Shown here: positions 1-14,456 of the stretch, piece by piece
Numbering within the stretch: the stretch's first letter is position 1
Layout: every line of letters starts with the position of its first letter
Source: Synchiropus splendidus
Lineage: Eukaryota > Chordata > Actinopteri > Syngnathiformes > Callionymidae
Direction: 5' to 3'
DNA: 64,000 nt
Assembly (NCBI RefSeq): GCF_027744825.2
Contig: NC_071339.1
Coordinates: forward strand, 27,451,501-27,515,500
Notes under the pieces: model-generated
The model's database searches: none
Told to the model about the DNA's origin: nothing
What the model saw: only the letters and a program-made list of their open reading frames with translations
Made by a program: the position numbers and the translations under genes

Positions 1-264
1 GCTTCAGAACATGAAATTTTCACGTCCCACTATAGCAGAAAGGGTCTTTCTAGTAGTTGCACATCAAATCTAAGCTGTCTGAAGTGTTTTTCGAAAGTTA
101 TCAACATTTTTATGGTTGGCGTTCCGGAACCCACCTTATCTCAAGCTGAAAACGCGTTTTCTGCATTGTGCCATAACTTCTCAGGGAAGCTTCAGAAAAT
201 GAAATGTTCACCTCCCACTATAGCAGAAAGGGTCTTTCTAGTAGAAGCACATCAAATCGAAGCT

Positions 265-1330
265 GTCTGAAGTGTTTTTCGAAAGTTATCAACATTTTTA
301 TGTTTGGCGTTCCGGAATCGACCTTATCTCAGGCTGAAAACGCGTTTTACGCATTGTGCCATAACTTTGCAGGGAAGCTTCAGAAAATGAAATTTTCACG
401 TCCCACTATACCAGAAAGGGTCTTTCTTGTAGTTGCACATCAAATCTAAGCTGTCTGAAGTGTTTTTAAAAAGTTATCAACATTTTTATGTTTGGCGTTC
501 CGGAACCCACCTTATCTCAAGCTGAAAACGCCTTTTCTGCATTGTGCCATAACTTTGCTGGGAAGCTTCAGAACATGAAATTTTCACGTCCCACTATAGC
601 AGAAAGGGTCTTTCTAGTAGTTGCACATCAAATGTAAGCTGTCTGAAGTGTTGTTCCAAAGTAATCAACATTTTTATGTTTGGCGTTCCGGAATCGACCT
701 TATCTCAGGCTGATAATGCGTTTTTTGCATTGTGCCATAACTTCTAAGGGAAGCTTGAGAACATGAAATGTTCACCTCCCACTATAGCAGAAATGGTCAT
801 TCTAGCAGTTGCACATCAAATCTAAGCTGTCTGAAGTGTTCTTCCAAAGTTAGCAACAATTTTACGCTTGCCGTTCGGGAACCCACCTTATCTCAGGCTG
901 AAAACAGGTTTTCTGCATTCTGCCATAACTTTGCAGGGAAGCTTCAGAACATGAAATTTTCACGTCCCACTATAGCAGAAAGGGTCTTTCTAGTAGTTGC
1001 ATATCAAATCTAAGCTGTCTGAAGTGTTTTTCCAAAGTCATCAACATTTTTATGTTTGGCGTTCCGGAATCGACCTTATCTCAGGCTGAAAACTCGTTTT
1101 ACGCATTGTGCCATAACTTTGCAGGGAAGCTTCAGAACATGAAATGTTCACCTCCCACTATAGCAGAAAGGGTCTTTCTAGTAGTTGCATATCAAATCTA
1201 AGCTGCCTGAAGTGTTTTTCCAAAGTTATCAACATTTTTATGTTTGGCGTTCCGGAATCGACCTTATCTCAGGCTGAAAACTCGTTTTACGCATTGTGCC
1301 ATAACTTTGCAGGGAAGCTTCAGAAAATGA
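265..1330 (+). repeat. Multi-unit satellite block, copy 1 (repeated 2820 bp downstream)
   Basis: This block of about 5.7 monomers recurs at 3085-4150, exactly 2820 bp (15 units) later. Most 60-base rows match completely, including private variants such as a run of A in place of CCAAAG near 466 and the CTGATAATGCG variant near 709. Differences cluster around 560-590. It is a segmental duplication inside the array. A second offset is also visible: 1-465 recurs at 1505-1969, 1504 bp (8 units) apart. Confidence 0.9.
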
Positions 1331-3084
1331 AATTTTCACCTCCCACTGCAGCAGAAAGGGACTTTCTAGTAGTTGCACATCAAATCTAAGCTGTCTGAAG
1401 TGTTTTTAAAAAGTTATCAACATTTTTATGTTTGGCGTTCCGGAACCCACCTTATCTCAAGCTGAAAACGCCTTTTCTGCATTGTGCCATAACTTTGCTG
1501 GGAAGCTTCAGAACATGAAATTTTCACGTCCCACTATAGCAGAAAGGGTCTTTCTAGTAGTTGCACATCAAATCTAAGCTGTCTGAAGTGTTTTTCGAAA
1601 GTTATCAACATTTTTATGGTTGGCGTTCCGGAACCCACCTTATCTCAAGCTGAAAACGCGTTTTCTGCATTGTGCCATAACTTCTCAGGGAAGCTTCAGA
1701 AAATGAAATGTTCACCTCCCACTATAGCAGAAAGGGTCTTTCTAGTAGAAGCACATCAAATCGAAGCTGTCTGAAGTGTTTTTCGAAAGTTATCAACATT
1801 TTTATGTTTGGCGTTCCGGAATCGACCTTATCTCAGGCTGAAAACGCGTTTTACGCATTGTGCCATAACTTTGCAGGGAAGCTTCAGAAAATGAAATTTT
1901 CACGTCCCACTATACCAGAAAGGGTCTTTCTTGTAGTTGCACATCAAATCTAAGCTGTCTGAAGTGTTTTTCGAAAGTTATCAACATTTTTATATTTGGC
2001 GTTCCGGAACCCACCTTATCTCAAGCTGAAAACGAGTTTTCTGCATTGTGCCATAACTTCTCAGGGAAGCTTCAGAACATGAAATGTTCACATCCCACTA
2101 TAGCAGAAAGGGTCTTTCCAGTAGTTGCACATCAAATCTAAGCTGTCTGAAGTGTTTTTCCAAAGTTATCAACATATTTTTTTTGGGCTTTCCGGAATCG
2201 ACCTTATCTCAGGCTGAAAACGCGTTTTACGCATTGTGCCATAACTTTGCAGGGAAGCTTCAGAAAATGAAATTTTCACGTCCCACTATACCAGAAAGGG
2301 TCTTTCTTGTAGTTGCACATCAAATCTAAGCTGTCTGAAGTGTTTTTCGAAAGTTATCAACATCTTTATGTTTGGCGTTCCGGAACCCACCTTATCTCAA
2401 GCTGAAAACGAGTTTTCTGCATTGTGCCATAACTTCTCAGGGAAGCTTCAGAACATGAAATGTTCACCTCCCACTATAGCAGAAAGGGTCTTTCTAGTAG
2501 ATGCACATCAAATCTAAGCTGTCTGAAGTGTTTTTCCAAAGTTATCAATATTTTCATGTTTGGCGTTCCAGAATCGACCTTATCTCAGGCTGAAAACGCG
2601 TTTTACGCATTGTGCCATAACTTTGCATGGAAGCATCAGAAAATAAAATTGTCACCTCCCACTATAGCAGAAAGGGGCTTTCTAGTTGTTGCACATCAAA
2701 TCTAAGCTGTCTGAAGTGTTGTTCCAAAGTAATCAACATTTTTACGTTGGGCGTTCGGGAATCGACCTTATCTCAGGCTGAAAACGCGTTTTACGCATTG
2801 TGCCATAACTTTGCAGGGAAGCTTTAGAAAATGAAATTTTCACATCCCACTATAGCAGAAAGGGTCTTCCTAGTAGTTGCACATCAAATCTAAGCTGTCT
2901 CAAATGTTTTTCGAAAGTTATCAACATTTTTATGTTTGGCGTTCGGGAACCAACCTTATCTCAAGCTGAAAACGCGTGTTCTGCATTGTGCCATAACTTT
3001 GCAGGGAAGCTTCAGAAAATGAAATTTTCACCTCCCACTGCAGCAGAAATGGACTTTCTAGTAGTTGCACATCAAATCTAAGCT

Positions 3085-4150
3085 GTCTGAAGTGTTTTTC
3101 GAAAGTTATCAACATTTTTATGTTTGGCGTTCCGGAATCGACCTTATCTCAGGCTGAAAACGCGTTTTACGCATTGTGCCATAACTTTGCAGGGAAGCTT
3201 CAGAAAATGAAATTTTCACGTCCCACTATACCAGAAAGGGTCTTTCTTGTAGTTGCACATCAAATCTAAGCTGTCTGAAGTGTTTTTAAAAAGTTATCAA
3301 CATTTTTATGTTTGGCGTTCCGGAACCCACCTTATCTCAAGCTGAAAACGCCTTTTCTGCATTGTGCCATAACTTTGCATGGAAGCTTCCGAACATGAAA
3401 TTTTAACCTCCCACTATAGCAGAAAGGGTCTTTCTAGTAGTTTCACATCAAATGTAAGCTGTCTGAAGTGTTGTTCCAAAGTAATCAACATTTTTATGTT
3501 TGGCGTTCCGGAATCGACCTTATCTCAGGCTGATAATGCGTTTTTTGCATTGTGCCATAACTTCTAAGGGAAGCTTGAGAACATGAAATGTTCACCTCCC
3601 ACTATAGCAGAAATGGTCATTCTAGCAGTTGCACATCAAATCTAAGCTGTCTGAAGTGTTCTTCCAAAGTTAGCAACAATTTTACGCTTGCCGTTCGGGA
3701 ACCCACCTTATCTCAGGCTGAAAACAGGTTTTCTGCATTCTGCCATAACTTTGCAGGGAAGCTTCAGAACATGAAATTTTCACGTCCCACTATAGCAGAA
3801 AGGGTCTTTCTAGTAGTTGCATATCAAATCTAAGCTGTCTGAAGTGTTTTTCCAAAGTCATCAACATTTTTATGTTTGGCGTTCCGGAATCGACCTTATC
3901 TCAGGCTGAAAACTCGTTTTACGCATTGTGCCATAACTTTGCAGGGAAGCTTCAGAACATGAAATGTTCACCTCCCACTATAGCAGAAAGGGTCTTTCTA
4001 GTAGTTGCATATCAAATCTAAGCTGTCTGAAGTGTTTTTCCAAAGTTATCAACATTTTTATGTTTGGCGTTCCGGAATCGACCTTATCTCAGGCTGAAAA
4101 CTCGTTTTACGCATTGTGCCATAACTTTGCAGGGAAGCTTCAGAAAATGC
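3085..4150 (+). repeat. Multi-unit satellite block, copy 2
   Basis: Second copy of the block at 265-1330, in the same orientation and phase. The 3481-4020 stretch matches 661-1200 row for row as far as I could compare by eye. It shows that amplification moves several monomers at a time, not single units. Confidence 0.9.
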
Positions 4151-7100
4151 AATTTTCACCTCCCACTATAGCAGAAAGGGTCTTTCCAGTAGTTGCACAT
4201 CAAATCTAAGCTGTCTGAAGTGTTTTTCCAAAGTTATCAACATTTTTATGTTTGGCGTTCCTGAACCCACCTTATCTCAGGCTGAAAACAGGTTTTCTGC
4301 ATTCTGCCATAACTTTGCTGGGAAGCTTCAGAACATGAAATTTTCACCTCCCACTATAGCAGAAAGGGTCTTTCTAGTAGTTGCACATCAAATCTAAGCT
4401 GTCTGAAGTGTTTTTCGAATGTTATCAACATTTTTATGTTTGGCGTTCCAGAATCGACCTTATCTCATTCTGAAAACGCGTTGTCTGCATTGTGCCATAA
4501 CTTTGCATGGAAGCTTCCGAACATGAAATTTTAACCTCCCACTATAGCAGAAAGGGTCTTTCTAGTAGTTGCACATCAAATCTAAGCTGTCTGAAGTGTT
4601 GTTCCAAAGTTATCAACATTTTTATGTTTGGCGTTCCGGAATCGACCTTATCTCAGGCTGAAAACGCGTTTTACGCATTGTGCCATAACTTTGCGGGGAA
4701 GCTTCAGAACATGAAATGTTCACCTCCCACTATAGCAGAAAGGGTCTTTCTCGTAGTTGCACATCAAATGTAAGCTGTCTGAAGTGTTTTTCCAAAGTTA
4801 TGAACATTTTTATGTTTTGCGTTCCGGAATCAACCTTATCTCAGGCTGAAAACGCGTTTTACGTATTGTGCCATAACTTTGCAGGGAAGCACCAGAAAAT
4901 GAAATTTTCACCTCCCACTGTAGCAGAAAGGGACTTTCTAGTAGTTGCACATCAAATCTAAGCTGTCTGAAGTGTTTTTCCAAAGTTATCAACATATTTT
5001 TGTTGGGCGTTCCGGAATCGACCTTATCTTAGGCAGAAAACGCGTTTTACGCATTGTGCAATAACTTTGCAGGGAAGCTTCAGAACATGAAATGTTCACA
5101 TCCCACTATAGCAGAAACGGTCTTTCTAGTAGTTGCACATCAAATCTAAGCTGTCTGAAGTGTATTTCCAAAGTTATCAACATTTTTATGTTTGGCGTTC
5201 CGGAATCGACCTTATCTCAGGCTGAAAACTCGTTTTACGCATTGTGCCATAACTTTGCAGGGAAGCTTCAGAACATGAAATGTTCACATCCCACTATAGC
5301 AGAAAGGGTCTTTCCAGTAGTTGCACATCAAATCTATGCTCTCTGAAGTGTTTTTCCAAAGTTATCAACATTTTTATGTTTGGCGTTCCAGAATCGACCT
5401 TATCTCAGGCTGGAAACGCGTTTTACGCATTGTGCCATAACTTTGCAGGGAAGCATCAGAAAATGAAATTTTCACCTCCCACTAAAGCAGAAAGGGTCTT
5501 TCTAGTAGTTGCACATCAAATCTAAGCTGTCTGAAGAGTTTTTCGAAAGTTATCAACATTTTTATGCTTGGCGTTCCGGAATCGACCTTATCTCACGATG
5601 AAATATCGTTTTCTGCATTGTCCCATAACTTTCCAGGGAAGCTTCAGAACATGAAATTTTGACCTCCCACGATAGCAGAAAGGGTCTTTCTAGTAGTTGC
5701 AAATCAAATCTAAGCTGTCTGAAGTGTTTTTCGGAAGTTATCAACATTTTTATGATTGGCGTTCCAGAATCGACCTTATCTCAGGCTGAAAACGCGTTGT
5801 CTGCATTGTGCCATAACTTTGCATGGAAGCTTCCGAACATGAAATTTTAACCTCCCACTATGGCAGAAAGGGTCTTTCTAGTAGTTGCACAACAAATCTA
5901 AGCTGTCTGATGTGTTTTTCCAAAGTTATAAACATTTTTATGTATGGCGTTCCGGAATCGACCTTATCTCAGGCTGAAAACGCGTTTTCTGCATTGTGCC
6001 ATAACTTTGCTGGGAAGCTTCAGAACATGAAATTTTCACGTCCCACTATAGCAGAAAGGGTCTTTCTAGTAGTTGCACATCAAATCTAAGCTGTCTGAAG
6101 TGTTTTTCGATAGTTATCAAGATTTTTACGTTTGGTGTTTCGGAACGGACCGTATCTCAGGCTGAAAACGCGTTTTACGGACTGTGCCATAACTTTGCAG
6201 GGAAGCATCAGAAAATGAAATTTTCACCTCCCACTATAGCAGAAAGGGTTTTTCTAGTAGTTGCACATCAAATCTAAGCTGTCTGAAGTGTTTTTCGAAA
6301 GTTATCAACATTTTTATGTTTGGCGTTCCGGAATCGACCTTATCTCAAGCTGAAAACGCGTTTTCTGCATTGTGACATAACTTTGCAGGGATGCTTCAGA
6401 ACATGAAATTTTCCCGTCCCACTATAGCAGAAAGGGTCTTTCTAGTAGTTGCACATCAAATCTAAGCTGTCTGAAGTGTTATTCGGAAGTTATCAACATT
6501 TTTATGATTGGCGTTCCAGAATCGACCTTATCTCAGGGTAAAAAACGCGTTGTCTGCATTGTGCCATAACTTTGCATGGAAGCTTCCGAACATGAAATTT
6601 TAACCTCCCACTATAGCAGAAAGGGTCTTTCTAGTAGTTGCACATCAAATCTAAGCTGTCTGATGTGTTTTTCCAAAGTTATAAACATTTTTATGTATGG
6701 CGTTCCGGAATCGACCTTATCTCAAGCTGAAAACGCGTTTTCTGCATTGTGACATAACTTTGCAGGGAAGCTTCAGAACATGAAATTTTCCCATCCCACT
6801 ATAGCAGAAATGGTCTTTCTAGTAGTTGCACATCAAATCTAAGCTGTCTGAAGTGTTGTTCCAAAGTAATCAACATTTTTATGTTGGGCGTTCGGGAATC
6901 GACCTTATCTCAGGCTGAAAATGCGTTTTACGCATTGTGCCATAACTTTGCAGGGAAGCTTCAGAAAATGAAATTTTCACGTACCACTATAGCAGAAAGG
7001 GTCTTCCTAGTAGTTGCACATCAAATCTAAGCTGTCTGAAGTGTTTTTCGAAAGTTATCAACATTTTTATGTTTGGCGTCCCGGAACCCACCTTATCTCA

Positions 7101-10100
7101 AGCTGAAAACGCGTGTTCAGCATTGTGCCATAACTTTGCAGGGAAGCTTCAGAACATGAAATTTTCACCTCCCACTATAGCAGAAAGGGTCTTTCTAGTA
7201 GTTGCACATCAAATCTAAGCTGTCTGATGTGTTTTTCCAAAGTTATCAACATTTTTATGTTTGGCGTTTCGGAATCGACCTTATCTCAGGCTGAAAACGC
7301 GTTTTACGCATTGTGCCATAACTTCTCAGTGAAGCTTCAGACCATGAAATTTTGACATCCCACTATAGCAGAAAGGGTCTTTCTAGTAGTTGCACATCAA
7401 ATCTAAGCTGTCTGAAATGTTCTTCCAAAGTTAGCAACATTTTTACGCTTGCCGTTCCGGAACCCACCTTATCTCAGGCTAAAAACGCGTTTTCTGCATT
7501 GTGCCATAACTTTGCATGGAAGCTTCAGAACATGAAATGTTCACCTCCCACTATAGCAGAAAGGGTCTTTCTAGTAGTTGCACATCAAATCTAAGCTGTC
7601 TGAAGTGTTTTTCGAAAGTTATCAACATTTTTATGTTTGCCGTCCCGGAACCCACCTTATCTCAAGCTGAAAACGCGTGTTCAGCATTGTGCCATAACTT
7701 TGCAGGGAAGCTTCAGAACATGAAATGTTCACCTCCCACTATAGCAGAAAGGGTCTTTCTAGTAGTTGCACATCAAATCTAAGCTGTCTGAAGTGTTCTT
7801 CCAAAGTTAGCAACATTTTTACGCTTGCCGTTCCGGAACCCACCTTATCTCAGGCTAAAAACGCGTTTTCTGCATTGTGCCATAACTTTGCATGGAAGCT
7901 TCAGAACATGAAATGTTCACCTCCCACTATAGCAGAAAGGGTCTTTCTAGTAGTTGCACATCAAATCTAAGCTGTCTGAAGTGTTTTTCCAAAGTTATCA
8001 ACATTTTTATGTTTGGCGTTACGGAACCTTCCTTATCTCAGGTTGAAAACGCGTTTTCTGCATTGTGCTAAAACTTTGCAGGGAAGCTTCAGAACATGAT
8101 ATTTTCACCTCCCACTATAGCAGAAAGGGATTTTCTAGTAGTTGCACATCAAATCTAAGCTGTCTGAAGTGTTTTTCCAAAGTTATCAACATTTTTATGT
8201 TTGGCGTTCCGGAATCAACCTTATCTCAGGCTGAAAATGCGTTTTCTGCATTGTCCCATAACTTTCCAGGGAAGCTTCAGAACATGACATGTTCACCTCC
8301 CACTATAGCAGAAAGGGTCTTTCTAGTAGTTGCACATCAAATCTAAGCTGTCTGAAGTGTTTTTCCAAAGCTATCAACATTTTTATGTTTGGCGTTCCGG
8401 AATCGACCTTATCTCAGCATGAAAAATTGTTTCCTGCATTGTCCCATAACTTTCCAGGGAAGCTTCAGAACATGAAATTTTGACGTCCCACTATAGCAGA
8501 AAGGGTCTTTCTAGTAGTTGCACATCAAATCTAAGCTGTCTGAAGTGTTTTTTGAAAGTTATCAACATTTTTATGTTTGGCGTTCCGGAATCAACCTTAT
8601 CTCAGGCTGAAAATGCATTTTCTGCATTGTGCCATAACTTTGCAAGGAAGCTTCAGAACATGAAATTTTCACCTCCCACTTTAGCAGAAAGGGTCTTTCT
8701 AGTAGTTGCACATCAAATCTAAGCTGTCTGAAGTGTTTTTCGAAAGTTATCAACATTTTTATGTTTGGCGTTCCGGAATCGACCTAATCTCAGGATGAAA
8801 ATGCGTTTTCTGCATTGTCCCATAACTTTCCAGGGAAGCTTCCGAACATGAAATTTTAACCTCCCACTATAGCAGAAAGGGTCTTTCTCGTCGTTGCACA
8901 TCAAATCTAAGTTTTCTGAAGTGTTTTTCCAAAGTTAGGAACATTCTTATGTTTGGCGTTCCGGAATCAACCATATCTCAGGCTGAAAACGCATTTTCTG
9001 CATTGTGCCATAACTTTGCAAGGAAGCTTCAGAACATGAAATTTTCACCTCCCACTATAGCAGAAAGGGTCTTTCTAGTAGTTGCACATCAAATCTAAGC
9101 TGTCTGAAGTGTTTTTCGAAAGTTATCAACAGTTTTATGTTTGGCGTTCCGGAATCGACCTAATCTCAGGATGAAAATGCGTTTTCTGCATTGTCCCATA
9201 ACTTTCCAGGGAAGCTTCAGAACATGAAATTTTGACCTCCCACTATAGCAGAAAGGGTCTTTCTAGTAGTTGCACATCAAATCTCAGCAGTCTGAACTGT
9301 TTTTCGAAAGTTATCAACATTTTTATGTTTGGCGTTCCAGAATCGACTTTATCTCAGGCTGAAAACGCGTTGTCTGCATTGTGCCATAACTTTGCATGGA
9401 AGCTTCCGAACATTAAATTTTATGCTCCAATATAGCAGAAAGGGTCTTTCTAGTAGTTGCACATCAAATCTAAGCTGTCTGAAGTGTTTTTCCAAAGTTA
9501 TCAACATTTTTATGTTTAGTGTTCCGGAACCCACCTTATCTCAGGCTGAAAACGCATTTTCTGCATTGTGCCATAACTTTGCAAGGATGCTTCAGAAAAT
9601 GAAATTTTCATCTCACACTATAGCAGAAAGGGTCTTTCTAGCAGTTGCACATCAAATCTAAGCTGTCTGAAGTGTTTTTCCAAAGTTATCAACATTTTTA
9701 TGTTTGTCTTTCCGGGACCCACCTTATCTCAGGCTGAAAACGTATTTTCTGCATTGTACCTTTACTTTTCTGGGGAGCTTCAGAACATGGAATTTTCACC
9801 TCCCACTATAACCGAAAGGGTCTTTCTAGTCGTTGTACATCAAATCTAAGCTGTCTGAAGTGTTTTTCGAAAGTTATCAACATTTTTATGTTTGGCGTTC
9901 CGGAATCGACCTTATCTCTGGCTGAAAACGCGTTTTCTGCATTGTGCCTTAACTTTGCATGGATGCTTCCGAATATGAAATTTTCACGTCCCACTATCGC
10001 AGAAAGGGTCTTTCTCGTAGTTGCACATCAAATTTTAGCTGTCTGATGCGTTTTTCCAAAGTTAACAACATTTTTATGTATGGCGTTCCGGAATCGACCT

Positions 10101-11499
10101 TATCTCAGGCTGAAAACGCGTTTTACGCATTGTGCCAAAACTTTGCTGGGAAGCTTCAGAAAATGAAATTTTCACCTCCCACTATAGCAGAAAGGGTCTT
10201 TCTAGTAGTTGCACATCAAATCTAAGCTGTCTGAAGTGTTTTTCCAAAGTTATCAACATTTTTATGTTTGGCGTTCTGGAACCCACCTTATCTCTGGCTG
10301 AAAACGCGTTTTCTGCATTGTGCCCTTACTTTTCTGGGGAGCTTCAGAACATGGAATTTTCACCTCCCACTACAACAGAAAGGGTCTTTCTAGTCGTTGT
10401 ACATCAAATCTAAGCTGTCTGAAGTGTTTTTCGAAAGTTATGAACATTTTTATGTTTGGCGTTCCGGAATCGACCTTATCTCAGGATGAAAAATCGTTTT
10501 CTGCATTGTCCCATAACTTTGCAGGAAAGCGTCAGAAAATGAAATTTTGACCTTTCACTACAGCAGAAAAGGTCTTTCTAGTAGTTGCACATCAAATCTA
10601 AGCTGTCTGAACTGTTTTTCGAAAGTTATCAACATTTTTATGTTTGGCGTTCCGGAATCGACCTTATCTCAGTCTGAAAACGCGTTGTCTGCATTGTGCC
10701 ATAACTTTGCATGAAAGCTTCCGAACATGAAATTTTAACCTCCCACTGATGCAGAAAGGGTCTTTTTAGTAGTTGCGCATCAAATCTAAGCTGTCTGAAT
10801 TGTTTTTCCAAAGTGATCAACATTTTTATGTTTGGCGTTCGGGAATCGACCTTATCTCAGGCTCAAAATGCATTTTCTGCATTGTGCCATAACTTTACAG
10901 GGAATCTTCAGAACATGAAATGTTCACCTCCAACTATAGCAGAAAAGGTCTTTCTAGTAGTTGCACATCAAATCTAAGCTGTCTGAAGTGTTTTTCCAAA
11001 GTTATCAACACTTTTATGTTTGGCGTTCCGGAATCGACCTTATCTCAGGCTGAAAACGCGTTTTACGCATTGTGCCATAACTCTGCAGGGAAGCTTCAGA
11101 ACATGAAATTTTGACCTCCCACTATAGCAGAAATGGTCTTTCTAGTAGTTGCACATAAAATCTAAGCTGTCTGAAGTTTTTTTCAAAAGTTATCAACATT
11201 TATATGTTTGGTGTTCCGGAATCGACCTCATCTCAGGCTGAAAACGTGTTTTCTGCATTGTGCCATAACTTTGCAGAGAAGCTTCAGAACATGAAATTTT
11301 CACCTCCCACTACAACAAAAAGGGTGTTTGTAGCAGTTGCACATCAAATCTAAGCTGTCTGAAGAGTTTTTCGAAAGTTATCAACATTTTTATGTTTGGC
11401 GTTCCGTAATCGACCTTATCTCGGGCTCAAAACGCGTTTTACGCATTGTGCCATAACTTTACAGGGAAGCTTCAGAACATGAAATGTTTACCTCCCACT

Positions 11500-12118
11500 A
11501 TAGCAGAAAGGGTCTTTCTAGTAGTTGCACATCAAATTTAAGCTGTCTGAAGTGTTTTTCCAAAGTTATCAACATTTTTATGTTTGGTGTTCCGGAATCA
11601 ACCTTATCTCAGGCTGAAAACGCGTTTTCTGCATTGTGCCATAACTTTGCATGGATGCTTCCGAACATGAAATTTGCACCTCCCACTATAGCAGAAAGGG
11701 TCTTTTTAGTAGTTGCACATCAAATCTAAGCTGTCTGAGCTTATTGACCTTATCTCAGGCTGAGAACGCGTTTTACGCATTGTACCATAACTTTGCATGA
11801 AAGCTTCAGAACATGAAATTTTCACCTCCCACTACAACAAAAAGGGTGTTTGTAGCAGTTGCACATCAAATCTAAGCTGTCTGAAGTGTTTTTCGAAAGT
11901 TATCAACATTTTTATGTTTGGCGTTCCGGAATCGACCTTATCTCAGGATGAAAAATCGTTATCTGCATTGTACCATAACTTTGCATGAAAGCTTCCGAAC
12001 ATGAAATTTTAACCTCACACTATAGCAGAAAGGGTCTTTCTAGTAGTTGCATATCAAATCTAAGCTGTCTGAAGTGTTTTTCCAAAGTTATCAACATTTT
12101 TATGTTTGGCGTTCCGGA
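11500..12118 (+). repeat. Duplicated satellite block with a truncated monomer, copy 1
   Basis: About 620 bp nearly identical to 13838-14456 (offset 2338 bp, not a whole number of units). Both contain the same internally deleted monomer, in which CTGTCTGAGCTTAT runs straight into GACCTTATCTCAGGCTG (about 11732-11760), and a unit with ACTACAACAAAAAGGGTGTTTG. I counted about three mismatches. A shared private deletion shows that this is one duplication event. Confidence 0.85.
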
Positions 12119-13837
12119 ACCAACCTTATCTCAGGCTGAAAACACGTTTTCTGCATCGTGCCATAACTTTGCAGGGAAGCCTCAGAACATGAAATGTTCA
12201 CCTCCCACTATAGCAGAAAGGGTCTTTTTAGTACTTGCACAACAAATCTAAGCTGTCTGAAGTGTTTTTCCAAAAATCGTTTTCAGCATTGTTCCATAAC
12301 TTTGCAGGAAAGCTTCAGAACATGAAATTTTGACCTCCCACTATAGCAGAAAGGGTCTTTCTAATAGTTGCACATCAAATCTAAGCTGTCTGAACTGTTT
12401 TTCGAAAGTTATCAACATTTTTATGTTTAGGGTTCCGGAATCGACCTTATCTCAGGATGAAAAATCGTTTCACGCATTGTACCATAACTTTGCATGAAAG
12501 CTTCCGAACATGAAATTTTAACCTCACACTATAGCAGAAAGGGTCTTTCTAGTACTTGCACATCAAATCTAAGCTGTCTGAAGTGTTTTTCCAAAGTTAT
12601 CAACAATTTTATGTTTGGCGTTCTGGAACCCACCTTATTTCAGGCTGAAAACGCTTGCGTTTTCTCCATTCTGCCATAACTTTGCAGGGAAGCTTCAGAA
12701 CATGAAATTTTCACCTCCCACGTTAGCAGAAAGAGTCTTTCTAGTAGTTGCACATCATATCTAAGCTGTCTGAAGTGTTTTTCCAAAGTTATCAACATTT
12801 TTATATTTGCCGTTCTGGAATAGACCTAATCTCAGGCTAAAACCGCGTTTTCTGCATTTGCAGGGAAGCTTCAGAACATGAAATTTTCACATCCCACTAT
12901 AGCAAATATTGTCTTTCTAGTAGTTGCACATCTAATCTAAGCTGTCTGAAGTGTTTTTCAAAAGTTATCAACATTTTTATGTTTGGCGTTCCGGAATCGA
13001 CTTTATCTCAGGCTGAAAATGCACTTTACTCATTGTGCCATAACTTTGCTGGGAAGCTTCAGAACATGGAATTTTTACCACCCACTATAGCAGAAAGGGT
13101 TTTTCTAGTAGTTGCACATCAAATCTAAGTTATCTGAAATGTTTTTCCAAACTTATCAACATTTTTATGTTTGGCGTTCCGGAACCCACTTTATCTCAGG
13201 CTGAAAACGTGTTTTCTGCATTGTGCCATAACTTTGCAGTGAAGCCTCAGAACATGAAATTTTCACCTCCCACTATAGCAGAAAGGGTCTTTCTATTAGT
13301 TGCACATCAAATCTAAGCAGTCTGAAGTGTTTTTCCAACGTTATCAACATTATTATATTGCCGTTCCGGAATCGACCTTATCTCAGGCTGAAAAGCCGTT
13401 TTCTGCATTGTGCCATAACTTTGGAGGGAAGCTTAAGAACGTGAAATTTTCACCTCCCACTATAGCAGAAAGGGCCTTTCTAGTAGTTGCACATCAAATC
13501 GAAGCTGTCTGAAGTGTTTTTCCAAAGTTATCAACATTTTTATGTTTGGCGTTCCGGAATCGACCTTATCTCAGGCTGAAAACGTGTTTTCTGCATTGTG
13601 CCATAACTTTGCAGGGAATCTTCAGAACATTAAATTTTCACATTCCACTACAGCAGAAGGGGACTTTCTCGTAATTGCACATCAAATCTAAGCTGTCTGA
13701 AGTGTTTTTCCAAAGTTATCAACATTCTTATGTTTGGCGTTCCGGAATCAACCTCATCTCAGGCTGAAAATGCGTTTTACGCAATTTGCCATAACTTTGC
13801 AGGAAAGCTTCAGAAAATGAAATTTTAACCTCGCACC

Positions 13838-14456
13838 ATAGCAGAAAGGGTCTTTCTAGTAGTTGCACATCAAATTTAAGCTGTCTGAAGTGTTTTTCCA
13901 AAGTTATCAACATTTTTATGTTTGGTGTTCCGGAATCAACCTTATCTCAGGCTGAAAACGCGTTTTCTGCATTGTGCCATAACTTTGCATGGATGCTTCC
14001 GAACATGAAATTTGCACCTCCCACTATAGCAGAAAGGGTCTTTTTAGTAGTTGCACATCAAATCTAAGCTGTCTGAGCTTATCGACCTTATCTCAGGCTG
14101 AAAACGCGTTTTACGCATTGTACCATAACTTTGCATGAAAGCTTCAGAACATGAAATTTTCACCTCCCACTACAACAAAAAGGGTGTTTGTAGCAGTTGC
14201 ACATCAAATCTAAGCTGTCTGAAGTGTTTTTCGAAAGTTATCAACATTTTTATGTTTGGCGTTCCGGAATCGACCTTATCTCAGGATGAAAAATCGTTAT
14301 CTGCATTGTACCATAACTTTGCATGAAAGCTTCCGAACATGAAATTTTAACCTCACACTATAGCAGAAAGGGTCTTTCTAGTAGTTGCACATCAAATCTA
14401 AGCTGTCTGAAGTGTTTTTCCAAAGTTATCAACATTTTTATGTTTGGCGTTCCGGA
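13838..14456 (+). repeat. Duplicated satellite block with a truncated monomer, copy 2
   Basis: Second copy of the block at 11500-12118, carrying the same shortened monomer at about 14070-14098. The non-integral spacing between the copies follows from other shortened monomers lying between them. Confidence 0.85.

Noticed and set aside
204..449. Recurrent 81-codon ORF starting MFTSHYSRKG in many satellite units
   Set aside because: It spans 1.3 units of a 188-bp repeat whose length is not a multiple of three. Stops and indels occur freely in other units, and both strands give similar ORFs. It is a by-product of the repeat, not a gene family.
2930..3115. Recurrent minus-strand 61-codon ORFs (MLITFEKHF type) in the satellite
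   Set aside because: Same reason: they are the reverse frame of the repeat unit, with no conservation beyond that of the DNA.
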